Shown here piece by piece: positions 16,836-23,587 of a stretch of DNA of 64,000 nt; position 1 is the first letter of the stretch, and every line of letters starts with the position of its first letter. The stretch covers positions 682,001-746,000 of the forward strand of contig NZ_AP018721.1 in the NCBI RefSeq assembly GCF_003967275.1. The letters run 5' to 3'. The DNA comes from Sulfuritortus calidifontis (lineage in GTDB: Bacteria; Pseudomonadota; Gammaproteobacteria; Burkholderiales; Thiobacillaceae). The notes beneath the pieces are model-generated. The model was not told the DNA's origin. It ran no database searches and worked only from the letters and a program-made list of their open reading frames with translations. The position numbers and the translations under genes are program-made.

Positions 16836-17741
16836 ATGAAACTCAGCCTCGGACCGCTCCTTTACTACTGGTCGCGCGACGACACCTTCGCTTTCTACCA
16901 GGCCGCCGCCGCCTGGCCCGTGGACAGCGTCTATCTGGGCGAGACGGTCTGCTCGCGCCGGCACACCCTGCGCCTGCCCGACTGGTTTTCCCTGGCCGAC
17001 CGGCTCGCCGCCGCCGGCAAGGAGGTGGTGCTGTCCAGCCAGGCCCTGATCGAGTCGGAGTCCGATCTCAAGCTGCTCCGCAAGATCGCCCGCAATGGCA
17101 AGTTCCTGGTCGAGGCCAACGACTTCGGCGCCGTGCGCCTGCTCGCCGAGGCCGGCGTGCCCTTCGTCGCCGGGCCGACGCTCAACGCCTACAACCCCGA
17201 TACCCTCGCCATGCTGCATGAGCTGGGTGCCGTGCGCTGGGTGCCGCCGGTGGAGATGCCGGCCAGAATGCTCGCGGCCATGCCGGTGCCGGCGAGCATG
17301 GCGACCGAGTTCTTCGCCTACGGCCGGCTGCCGCTCGCCTTCTCGGCCCGCTGCTTCACCGCCCGCCACTACAACCTGCAAAAGGACGACTGCCAGTTCA
17401 AATGCCTGGACCATCCGGACGGTCTCACCCTGCGCACCCGCGAGGGCGCGGCCTTCCTCACCCTGAACGGCATCCAGACCCAGTCGGCCCGGGTCTACAG
17501 CCTGGCCCACCGCATCGACGAGCTGCGCGCCGCCGGCGTGGGCCTGCTGCGCCTGTCGCCGCAAGCGCAGCGCATGGCCCAGGTGGTCGAGGTCTTCCAT
17601 GAACTGATCACGGGCGGGCTCGCCCCGGCCGAGGCGCCGGCCCGGCTCGCCCGGCTGATGCCGGGCGAGCCCTGCGACGGCTACTGGCTGGGCCAGGCCG
17701 GGCTGGACTGGCAGCCCGAGCGCGCCGCCCTGCCAAGCTGA
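16836..17741 (+). CDS. ubiV: O2-independent ubiquinone hydroxylation protein UbiV
   Basis: 301 residues from ATG 16836, giving MKLSLGPLLYYWSRDD; a TTG nine bases upstream is less likely. Peptidase U32 family partner of UbiU. The [4Fe-4S] ligands are C39 (GETVCSRRH), C173, C186 and C190. The spacing of the last three (13 and 4) equals that of E. coli UbiV C180, C193 and C197. It follows ubiU after a repeat-filled spacer and precedes ubiT by 12 bases. Together the three genes are the full anaerobic ubiquinone set. Confidence 0.95.
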   Translation: MKLSLGPLLYYWSRDDTFAFYQAAAAWPVDSVYLGETVCSRRHTLRLPDWFSLADRLAAAGKEVVLSSQALIESESDLKLLRKIARNGKFLVEANDFGAVRLLAEAGVPFVAGPTLNAYNPDTLAMLHELGAVRWVPPVEMPARMLAAMPVPASMATEFFAYGRLPLAFSARCFTARHYNLQKDDCQFKCLDHPDGLTLRTREGAAFLTLNGIQTQSARVYSLAHRIDELRAAGVGLLRLSPQAQRMAQVVEVFHELITGGLAPAEAPARLARLMPGEPCDGYWLGQAGLDWQPERAALPS

Positions 17742-17753
17742 GAGGAGAAGCGC

Positions 17754-18224
17754 ATGCCCCTGCCCGCCATTCCCAAACCCCTCGCCCGCGCGCTCGGCAT
17801 CCTGCCGGCCTTTCCGGCCTCCTTGGCCTTCTGCACCGCCGGCAACCTCTCGGCCTGGCCGACCCTGCGCGAACTCGACTGGTCCGAGGTGCGGGGCCGT
17901 CGCTTCTGCATACGGGTGCGCGACCTTAATCTCAAGTTTCATTTCAGCGTCGGCCCGCGCGGTTTCGTGCCCGAGGTGGCGCACAGCGCCGACGTCACCT
18001 TCACCGCCACGGCGGAAGACTTCGCCCGCCTCGCGCTGCGGCTGGAAGACCCGGACACCCTGTTCTTCAATCGCCGGCTCCTGATCGAAGGCGACACCGA
18101 CCTGGGCCTGCGGGTGAAGAACATGCTCGACGGGGTGGAGCTGGAAACCCTGGCGCACGGCCTGCCGCTCGGCCTCGGCCGGGTGCTGCTGGCGCTGCGC
18201 GAGCGCGCCATGCAGCCTTCCTGA
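17754..18224 (+). CDS. ubiT: SCP2-domain accessory factor UbiT
   Basis: 156 residues with an SCP2 lipid-binding domain (about 30-140: NLKFHFSVGPRGF, ADVTFTATAEDFARLAL, LFFNRRLLIEGDTDLGLRVKNMLD). UbiT binds the hydrophobic ubiquinone precursors and is required for the O2-independent pathway together with UbiU and UbiV. AGAGGAG lies before the ATG. It is the last gene of this operon; a palindromic repeat follows its stop. Confidence 0.92.
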   Translation: MPLPAIPKPLARALGILPAFPASLAFCTAGNLSAWPTLRELDWSEVRGRRFCIRVRDLNLKFHFSVGPRGFVPEVAHSADVTFTATAEDFARLALRLEDPDTLFFNRRLLIEGDTDLGLRVKNMLDGVELETLAHGLPLGLGRVLLALRERAMQPS

Positions 18225-18237
18225 TCAGGCAGATGTA

Positions 18238-18312
18238 GCTCCCCCCCTGCCTCCCCCACAAATGGGGGATGTGCGCCCCCTCCCCACATGTGGGGAGGGT
18301 TGGGGTGGGGAG
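18238..18312 (+). repeat. GC-rich double-hairpin repeat, copy A (intergenic)
   Basis: Two consecutive hairpins: CTCCCCC with GGGGGA around CACAAAT (first), and CCCCTCCCC with GGGGAGGG around ACATGT (second). The copy ends in GGTTGGGGTGGGGA. The outer ends are roughly complementary, so the whole unit is palindromic. It lies between the convergent genes ubiT and the NnrS-like gene. Other copies are at 21060-21152, 22247-22321 and 41825-41901. Confidence 0.85.
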
Positions 18313-18343
18313 CGATATTGGCTTGAGCTTGTTCCTGCGGGCC

Positions 18344-19639
18344 TCAGGCCAGCCGGCCGCCGTACTGGTCGAACAGCCGCTTGGCCCGGTGCAGGTTTTG
18401 CCACTGCACCCAGCCGCTGGCGGCCAGCAGCACGAGGCCCGGTGCGCTCAGCGGCGCCGGCAGGAAGGGGGCGGGCAAGAGCAGCAGCACCCCGATGACG
18501 TGCAGCCGCAGGTGGCGCATGGCCAGCGCTTCGGGCATGAAATCCTTCATGTTGGGAATGGTGCCGGCGCGGGCCTGGGTCTGCGCCTGCAGGTGGAACC
18601 AGGCGAGGAAGGGCACGATCTTGTAGAGCATGCCGGCCACCACCGAGACCGCGAAGCCGAGCAAAAAGACGATGCCCAGCAGCACCTGCAGGCCGTCACG
18701 CCAGGCCTCGGGGCCGGAGACGGCGAGCGGCGCGAGGCCGACGCAGGTGAGCAGCGAGGTCATGGCGAAGCGCCAGAAGTACAGGGTGGTGTCGGGCAGC
18801 TTGCGCCGGCGCCGACGCTGGATCTGCAGGGTGGCCACGGCGTACCAGGCGCTGGTGGCGCCGGCCAGCAGCCAGGCCGCCCATTCCATCGCCGTCGCCG
18901 CCGCGGCCGGCAACAGCAGGGCCAGCGCGTGCAAGACCAGGGCGGCGAGCAGCAGCCAGGTCAGCCAGCGCATCAGGCCATCGGGGTAGGGCGGGGTCAG
19001 TTGCAGCATGGGCACCACGTGATAGGCCACGCCGGCGACCAGGATCAGCACCCAGCCGAGCAGGCCCCAGGCCGCGTGCAGCTGGGTGAGGGCCTGCATC
19101 TCGATCAGCGGCCAGGCGCCGGCGAGGCCGCCGCCCAGATAGAGGCCGAGGCCGAAGGTCACCAGCAGCGCCAGCCAGGCCTGGCGGATGGGTTGCAGGA
19201 TCATGTTGGCGGCGCGGGCGCGGAGGAGGCTGACCGCCGCCGCCGCGAGAAAGACACCGAGGGCGACGGCCAGCAGCGCCAGCGCGGCCTGGATCAGCCA
19301 GGGCACGGCCTGCCACAGGCCGGCGGCGAGCAGGAGGGCGCCCAGGCTCAAGCCGGCGTGGGCGATGCCGGCGACGCTCATGGCCGCCGGCACCGGCGAG
19401 CCGATCACCACCGGCAGCATCTGCAAGAGCGAGCCGACCATGACCTGGCCCAGGTAGCCCAGGGTGATGAGGTGGGTGAGGCCGAGCGCGGCCGGGCTCC
19501 AGCGGCTGGCCAGCCACTCGTCCTCGAGCGGGATGGCCGCGACGGCGGCCAGGATGAGGAACAGCGGCGCGGTCAGGAAGAAGCGCAACGGCGCCGAAAA
19601 GGGCGGCGCCTGTTGGTAGTCGAGGCCGGCTTGGGCGAT
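18344..19639 (-). CDS. NnrS-like polytopic membrane protein (second copy)
   Basis: 431 residues if started at the ATC at 19639; no ATG or GTG occurs between the upstream in-frame stop and a TTG at 19588. An AGAGG ribosome binding site lies 7 bases before the ATC, and the encoded start AQAGLDYQQAPPFSAPLRFF looks like the real N-terminus. About 12 helices follow. Helix histidines occur in LGLTHLITLGYLGQVMVGSLLQMLPVV, in LTQLHAAWGL, AYHVVPMLQL and in the WFHL segment, in the style of NnrS and oxidase subunit I-like proteins. Probably tied to NO or anaerobic stress. Third gene after hemerythrin and DUF2249 on this strand. Confidence 0.62.
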   Translation of the reverse strand: MAQAGLDYQQAPPFSAPLRFFLTAPLFLILAAVAAIPLEDEWLASRWSPAALGLTHLITLGYLGQVMVGSLLQMLPVVIGSPVPAAMSVAGIAHAGLSLGALLLAAGLWQAVPWLIQAALALLAVALGVFLAAAAVSLLRARAANMILQPIRQAWLALLVTFGLGLYLGGGLAGAWPLIEMQALTQLHAAWGLLGWVLILVAGVAYHVVPMLQLTPPYPDGLMRWLTWLLLAALVLHALALLLPAAAATAMEWAAWLLAGATSAWYAVATLQIQRRRRRKLPDTTLYFWRFAMTSLLTCVGLAPLAVSGPEAWRDGLQVLLGIVFLLGFAVSVVAGMLYKIVPFLAWFHLQAQTQARAGTIPNMKDFMPEALAMRHLRLHVIGVLLLLPAPFLPAPLSAPGLVLLAASGWVQWQNLHRAKRLFDQYGGRLA

Positions 19640-19650
19640 GGCGCTACCTC
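19637..19650 (-). promoter_or_regulatory. Ribosome binding site deciding an ATC start
   Basis: On the minus strand the DUF2249 stop TGA is followed by CGAGAAGAGGTAGCGCC and then ATC. AGAGG with a 7-base spacer points to translation starting at the ATC, a rare start codon. The TTG at 19588 has no comparable site. Confidence 0.5.
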
Positions 19651-19657
19651 TTCTCGG

Positions 19658-19885
19658 TCAGTTCTCCGGCTCGAAGATCAGGACCTCGTAGCAGTGGTCC
19701 TCGATCGGCCGGGTGCGGTACGTGAGCCCCATCTGTTTGAGCAGGTTGTACAGCGGCAGGGGCTCGCGGTGGATCAAAAAGCGGATGCGCTGGCCCGGTT
19801 CCAGGCGGCCGATGGCGTCCATGGCCTTTTCCATCGGCTCGGGCGGGTCCAGCCAGCGGGCATCGACTTCGATGTCGGGCTTCAT
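19658..19885 (-). CDS. DUF2249 domain protein (second copy)
   Basis: 75 residues with the same features as the 84-residue copy at 13360: VDARWLDPPEPMEKAMDAI, LEPGQRIRFLIHREPLPLYNLLKQMG and a C-terminal strand YEVLIF. One Cys (HCYEV) occurs near the C-terminus, absent from the first copy. Its ATG overlaps the hemerythrin stop by four bases. Function unknown; the domain recurs with hemerythrins and denitrification genes. Confidence 0.85.
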   Translation of the reverse strand: MKPDIEVDARWLDPPEPMEKAMDAIGRLEPGQRIRFLIHREPLPLYNLLKQMGLTYRTRPIEDHCYEVLIFEPEN

Positions 19886-20328
19886 GCCTTGGCGTGCAGC
19901 GCTTCGTCCAGTTGCTCGATCAGGGCGGCATCGCCGCCCAGGGTGCGATCGGTCATCGGGTAGAGGATTTGCTCCTCCTTCATGTTGTGCTGGCGCATGA
20001 GCATGAGCAGGGTCTCCGACAGGCCGAGGAAGGCGGCGTCGTTTTGCCGCTCGACCGCCGCCTGCATCTGCTCCATCAGCTCGCGCATCTGGCTGTGCTC
20101 CATGCGCATCACCTGGGTCGGGCCGCCGCTCATGCCGGTGCGGGCCTCGAAGGCGGGGAACAGGGTGTTCTCTTCGGCATCGAGATGGCGTTCCATCGCC
20201 GCCCGGAATTCGCCGAAGCGGCTGGCGGCATCGGGCCAGGCCTTGCCGGCGACCAGGTTCTCGGCCTCGGCGAACAACTCGTCGCAGGCGCTGTGGTCTT
20301 GGGATAGCAATTCGGTGATCTGGGACAT
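19882..20328 (-). CDS. Hemerythrin HHE-domain protein
   Basis: 148 residues, a four-helix bundle with the diiron ligand pattern H12 (QDHSACD), H48 and E52 (ERHLDAEE), H78 (MEHSQMRE), and H114 with E118 (RQHNMKEEQILYP). Proteins of this type bind O2 or NO, and those in denitrification clusters are linked to NO and Fe-S cluster protection (Ytfe/DnrN-like). The N-terminal ScdA domain of full-length YtfE is absent. First gene of a minus-strand operon behind a strong FNR-type box. Confidence 0.9.
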   Translation of the reverse strand: MSQITELLSQDHSACDELFAEAENLVAGKAWPDAASRFGEFRAAMERHLDAEENTLFPAFEARTGMSGGPTQVMRMEHSQMRELMEQMQAAVERQNDAAFLGLSETLLMLMRQHNMKEEQILYPMTDRTLGGDAALIEQLDEALHAKA

Positions 20329-20387
20329 GGCGTAACCTCTCTCGGTGAGTTTTTGTTTATTGTCCCCCGCGGCCTTTCCGGGCTTCC

Positions 20388-20401
20388 TTGATCAAGCTCA
20401 A
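20388..20401. promoter_or_regulatory. Bidirectional FNR/Dnr-type box
   Basis: TTGATCAAGCTCAA matches TTGAT-N4-ATCAA at 9 of 10 positions. For the minus strand, a start near 20353 places the box at -41.5 and a GACAAT-like -10 (4 of 6) at 20359-20364. For the plus strand, a start near 20436 would give a 22-base leader to the FmdE-like gene at 20458, with a weaker -10. One box may therefore serve both divergent units. Confidence 0.65.
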
Positions 20402-20457
20402 TGAATCTTGCAGGAGCCAGGCGGAAACTGGCGGCCTTGTCTTTCAGGGCCGCCACC

Positions 20458-21060
20458 ATGTCTTTCCCCCCCTTCTTCAAGGAAGTCCGCCGTATCCGTC
20501 TGAACGACCCCCTGGCCGCCCTGCTGGGCGCGGCCGAGGCCGGCGAGCTGGAATACCGCTATGAGGACGCGGTGAAGCTGGCCGGGCATTCCTGCCCCAC
20601 CGTGGCCGGCGCCTACCTGATGACGCTCAAGGCCCTGGGCCGGCTCTATCCGGACCGCCTGCCCGAGCGCGGCGGGGTGAGGGTGGAACTGCGCGAGGCC
20701 CAGGCCGCCGGCACCACCGGCGTCACCGCCGCGGTGGCCGGCCTCATCACCGGCGCGGCCGGCGAGGGCGGCTTCAAGGGCCTGGGCGGGCGCTTTAGCC
20801 GCCGCGGCCTGCTCAGCTTCGCTGTTGATATGGCCGGCGAACTGCGTTTTACCCGGGCCGACACCGGCGCGGCGGTCGAGGCGGCCTATCACCCGGAGAT
20901 CGTGCCGCCCGACCCGGCCATGCAGCCGCTCATGGCCCGGCTGATGAGCGGCGAGGCCAGGATGGATGAGCGCCAGGAATTCGGCCGGCTCTGGCAGCTA
21001 CGGGTCAAGCGCCTCCTGATCGACCATATCGACGACCCGGATTTAATTGTTCTGAGCTAG
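20458..21060 (+). CDS. FmdE domain protein
   Basis: 200 residues from ATG 20458; an in-frame ATG at 20401 falls in the FNR box and is unlikely. FmdE-family marks are VKLAGHSCPTVAGAYLMTLKAL, which has the conserved H-x-C-P, and the glycine-rich GTTGVTAAVAGLITGAAGEGGFKG. FmdE is named from molybdenum formylmethanofuran dehydrogenase operons, but bacterial stand-alone copies have no proven function. The C-terminal zinc ribbon of archaeal FmdE is missing. Its place opposite hemerythrin and next to nar genes suggests an anaerobic role. Confidence 0.75.
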   Translation: MSFPPFFKEVRRIRLNDPLAALLGAAEAGELEYRYEDAVKLAGHSCPTVAGAYLMTLKALGRLYPDRLPERGGVRVELREAQAAGTTGVTAAVAGLITGAAGEGGFKGLGGRFSRRGLLSFAVDMAGELRFTRADTGAAVEAAYHPEIVPPDPAMQPLMARLMSGEARMDERQEFGRLWQLRVKRLLIDHIDDPDLIVLS

Positions 21061-21152
21061 CCCACCCCAGTCCTCCCCATAAATGGGGAGGGGGAATATC
21101 CCTCCCCACTTGTGTGCCCTGAAAGGTATGAAGGGGAGGCGGGGAGGGGGAA
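21060..21152 (-). repeat. GC-rich double-hairpin repeat, copy B (intergenic, inverted)
   Basis: CCCACCCCAGTCCTCCCC-ATAAAT-GGGGAGGGGG followed by a second arm pair CCCTCCCC and GGGGAGG. It is the reverse orientation of copy A. The second hairpin has a longer loop of about 27 bases containing CCCTGAAAGG. It lies between the FmdE-like gene and mutL. Confidence 0.75.
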
Positions 21153-21228
21153 TTCAGGTGGTGGTGCCAAGCACCCGCTTTCCTGGGGTGTGCGTGATAA
21201 ACTGGGGCACGCCAGTCCGGTCGTCCCC

Positions 21229-23037
21229 ATGCCCCTCATCCGTCTTCTCCCCGATCTGCTCATCTCCCAAATCGCCGCCGGCGAGGTGGTCGAGCGTCCG
21301 GCCTCGGCGCTGAAGGAGCTGTTGGAGAACAGCCTGGACGCCGGCGCCAGCGACATTCGCGTGGACCTGGAGGAGGGCGGCATCAAGACCATCCGCGTCG
21401 CCGACGACGGCGCCGGCATCGCCCGCGACGACCTGCCCATGGCCCTGGCCCGCCACGCCACTAGCAAGATCGAGAGCCTGGCCGACCTGGAGCGGGTGGC
21501 GAGTTTGGGTTTTCGCGGCGAGGCCCTGGCCAGCATCGCCTCGGTCGCCCGCGTCGCCATCGTCAGCATCGCCCGGGGCGAGCGCCATGCCTGGCGCATC
21601 GAGGCGCAGGACGGCGCGGTCTCGGCGGTCGAGCCCGCCGCGCTCAATCGCGGCACCGTGGTCGAGGCGCGCGACCTCTTTTTCAACACCCCGGCCCGGC
21701 GCAAGTTCCTGAAGACGCCGGCCACCGAATACGCCCACTGCCTCGACGCCTTCACCCGCCTGGCCCTGGCCCGGCCCCAGGTGGCCATGACCTTGAGCCA
21801 CAACGGCCGGGTCATGGCGCGCTACCCGGCGCAGGACTGGCAGGCGCGGGTGCTGGCCGTGCTCGGCGACGACTTCGCCCGGCAGGCGCGGCTGATCGAC
21901 GAGGCGGCGGGGGATGTGCGTCTCTATGGCTGGGCCGGCCTGCCGGCCTATGCCAAGGCCAGCCGCGACGCCCAGTTCCTCTTCGTCAACGGCCGCTTCG
22001 TGCGCGACAAGGTGCTCAGCCACGCCGCGCGCGAGGCCTATCGCGACATCCTGCACGGCAGCCGGCACCCGGCCTATTGCCTGTTCCTAAAGATCGACCC
22101 GGTCCGGGTCGACGTCAACGTGCATCCGGCCAAGACCGAGGTGCGCTTCCGCGACGCCCAGGCCGTGCACCGCTTCGTCTTTCATGCCCTGGAGCGGGCG
22201 CTCGCAGGCAATCAATCTGGCAGCGAGGCGAATGCCGGGGAAACCATCCCCCTCCCCCCCTCCCCCATGAATGGGGGAGGAGCCACCCCCTCCCCATTTA
22301 TGGGGAGGGTTGGGGTGGGGAGTTTTACGCCACCGCCTCACCAGCACAACCTCGGCCTCGCCGTTGCCGAACCCGCCGCCTACTACCAGATGGTGGCCGA
22401 GGCGCTGCAGGCCGCGCCGGCCCGGCCGGCCGTGGTCGAACCCGGCGCCGAGGCGCCGCCGCTGGGCTACGCCCTGGCCCAGCTCGCCGGCATCTACATC
22501 CTGGCCGAAAACGATAAGGGCCTGGTCGTGGTCGACATGCACGCGGCGCACGAGCGCATCCTCTACGAACGGCTGAAGGCCGCCCTGGGGGCGAAGCAGG
22601 TCGCCATGCAGCCCCTGCTGGTGCCGGTGGTGTTCGCCGCCACCGCCAGGGAAATCGCCGCGGCCGAGGCGCATCAGGCGGAACTCCTGGAACTGGGCCT
22701 GGAGCTGTCGGCCGTCTCGCCCACCCATCTTGCGCTGCGTGCCCTGCCGGCTATGCTCAAGGACGCCGACGGCGAGACCCTGGCGCGCGAGATTTTGAAG
22801 GAGGTGGCCGAGTTCGGCGCGGCTCACGCCATCGAGGCGCGGCGCAACGAGCTCTTGGCCACCCTGGCCTGCCATGGCGCCGTGCGCGCCAAGCGCAAGC
22901 TCAGCCTGCCCGAGATGAACGCGCTTTTGCGCGACATGGAGCAGACCCTGCGCGCCGACCAGTGCAACCACGGCCGGCCCACCTGGTTTCAACTCACGGC
23001 GCATGAGCTCGACAAGATGTTCATGCGTGGAAAATAG
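21229..23037 (+). CDS. mutL: DNA mismatch repair protein MutL
   Basis: 602 residues from ATG 21229 (MPLIRLLPDLLISQIAAGEVVERP); the frame is open further upstream but only through repeat copy B. The N-terminal GHKL ATPase has LKELLENSLDAGA, DDGAGI, LARHATSKI and FRGEALASI. The C-terminal dimerisation domain starts near residue 415. I do not see the DQHA(X)2E(X)4E endonuclease motif; the corresponding stretch reads VDMHAAHERILYERL, as in non-nuclease MutL. Residues about 340-365 in the linker are encoded by a copy of the palindromic repeat. MutL connects MutS mismatch recognition to strand excision. Confidence 0.95.
   Translation: MPLIRLLPDLLISQIAAGEVVERPASALKELLENSLDAGASDIRVDLEEGGIKTIRVADDGAGIARDDLPMALARHATSKIESLADLERVASLGFRGEALASIASVARVAIVSIARGERHAWRIEAQDGAVSAVEPAALNRGTVVEARDLFFNTPARRKFLKTPATEYAHCLDAFTRLALARPQVAMTLSHNGRVMARYPAQDWQARVLAVLGDDFARQARLIDEAAGDVRLYGWAGLPAYAKASRDAQFLFVNGRFVRDKVLSHAAREAYRDILHGSRHPAYCLFLKIDPVRVDVNVHPAKTEVRFRDAQAVHRFVFHALERALAGNQSGSEANAGETIPLPPSPMNGGGATPSPFMGRVGVGSFTPPPHQHNLGLAVAEPAAYYQMVAEALQAAPARPAVVEPGAEAPPLGYALAQLAGIYILAENDKGLVVVDMHAAHERILYERLKAALGAKQVAMQPLLVPVVFAATAREIAAAEAHQAELLELGLELSAVSPTHLALRALPAMLKDADGETLAREILKEVAEFGAAHAIEARRNELLATLACHGAVRAKRKLSLPEMNALLRDMEQTLRADQCNHGRPTWFQLTAHELDKMFMRGK
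22247..22321 (+). repeat. GC-rich double-hairpin repeat, copy C, inside mutL
   Basis: Same structure as copy A: CTCCCCC-ATGAAT-GGGGGAG, then CCCCCTCCCC-ATTTAT-GGGGAGGG and GGTTGGGGTGGGGA. It is in frame and read as PLPPSPxxGGGxxPSP followed by xxGRxGVG. It falls in the flexible linker between the ATPase and dimerisation domains, where extra residues should be tolerated. Confidence 0.88.
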
Positions 23038-23057
23038 GTTTAATGCCAGCGGGTGCA

Positions 23058-23118
23058 GCCCTCACCCCCAGCCCCTCTCCCGCCGGGAGAGGGGTGCGCG
23101 GCAGCGCGGGTGAGGGAG
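23058..23118. repeat. CCCTCACCCC-type palindromic repeat, copy 1
   Basis: CCCTCACCCCCAGCCCCTCTCCC and GGGAGAGGGG form a hairpin with a CGCC loop, and the outer CCCTCACCC pairs with GGGTGAGGG. It is 20 bases after mutL and 45 before the S24 gene. A related copy lies at 24399-24480. This family differs from the mutL/tex repeat in sequence but has the same double-arm design. Confidence 0.75.
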
Positions 23119-23164
23119 GTTTTGGTGGCATGATGTACATATATTTATCGACAGGATTTTGGAA

Positions 23165-23554
23165 ATGAGCCAAGGCAAACCCCTCGACATCCCCATCCGC
23201 ATCGCCCCGGCCGAGCCGACCATCCCGGGCGCCGAAGAGGCCAAGAGCTGCGCCTCGGGCGAGCCCTATGCCCTCATGGTGCTGGGCGACTCCATGCTGC
23301 CCGAGTTCGAGGAGGGCGAGATCATTGTGGTCGAGCCCGAAGGCCTGGCCAGGGACGGCTCCTATGTGGTGGCCTGGGCCAACGAGGAATACATCTTTCG
23401 CCAGCTGGTGCAGCACCCCGAGGGCTGGATGCTCAAACCCTTGAACCCGCTCTACCCCAACATCCCCATCGACGACCCGAAACAGGCGGTCAAGGGCGTG
23501 GTCATCATGAAGAAGAAGCCGGGCAAGCGCAAAGAGCAGAAGTCCTACGTCTGA
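23165..23554 (+). CDS. S24/LexA-like protein without DNA-binding domain
   Basis: 129 residues from ATG 23165. The whole protein is a LexA/UmuD-like S24 fold. The nucleophile motif is present as LGDSMLPEFEEGEIIVVEP (Ser in GDSM). The place where LexA and UmuD have the catalytic Lys (K-R-L) reads IFRQL, so Lys appears replaced by Arg. No helix-turn-helix precedes it, unlike LexA. It may be a substrate-binding or regulatory relative without self-cleavage. AT-rich sequence with a possible -10 (TATATT region near 23142) lies before it, so it probably has its own promoter. Confidence 0.75.
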   Translation: MSQGKPLDIPIRIAPAEPTIPGAEEAKSCASGEPYALMVLGDSMLPEFEEGEIIVVEPEGLARDGSYVVAWANEEYIFRQLVQHPEGWMLKPLNPLYPNIPIDDPKQAVKGVVIMKKKPGKRKEQKSYV

Positions 23555-23587
23555 GGCTGCCCGCCCGGTTGGCGGCCGCCTTTCACA

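Noticed and set aside
21112-21228. N-terminal extension of MutL
   Set aside because: It reads through repeat copy B; MutL family proteins begin near MPLIRLLP.
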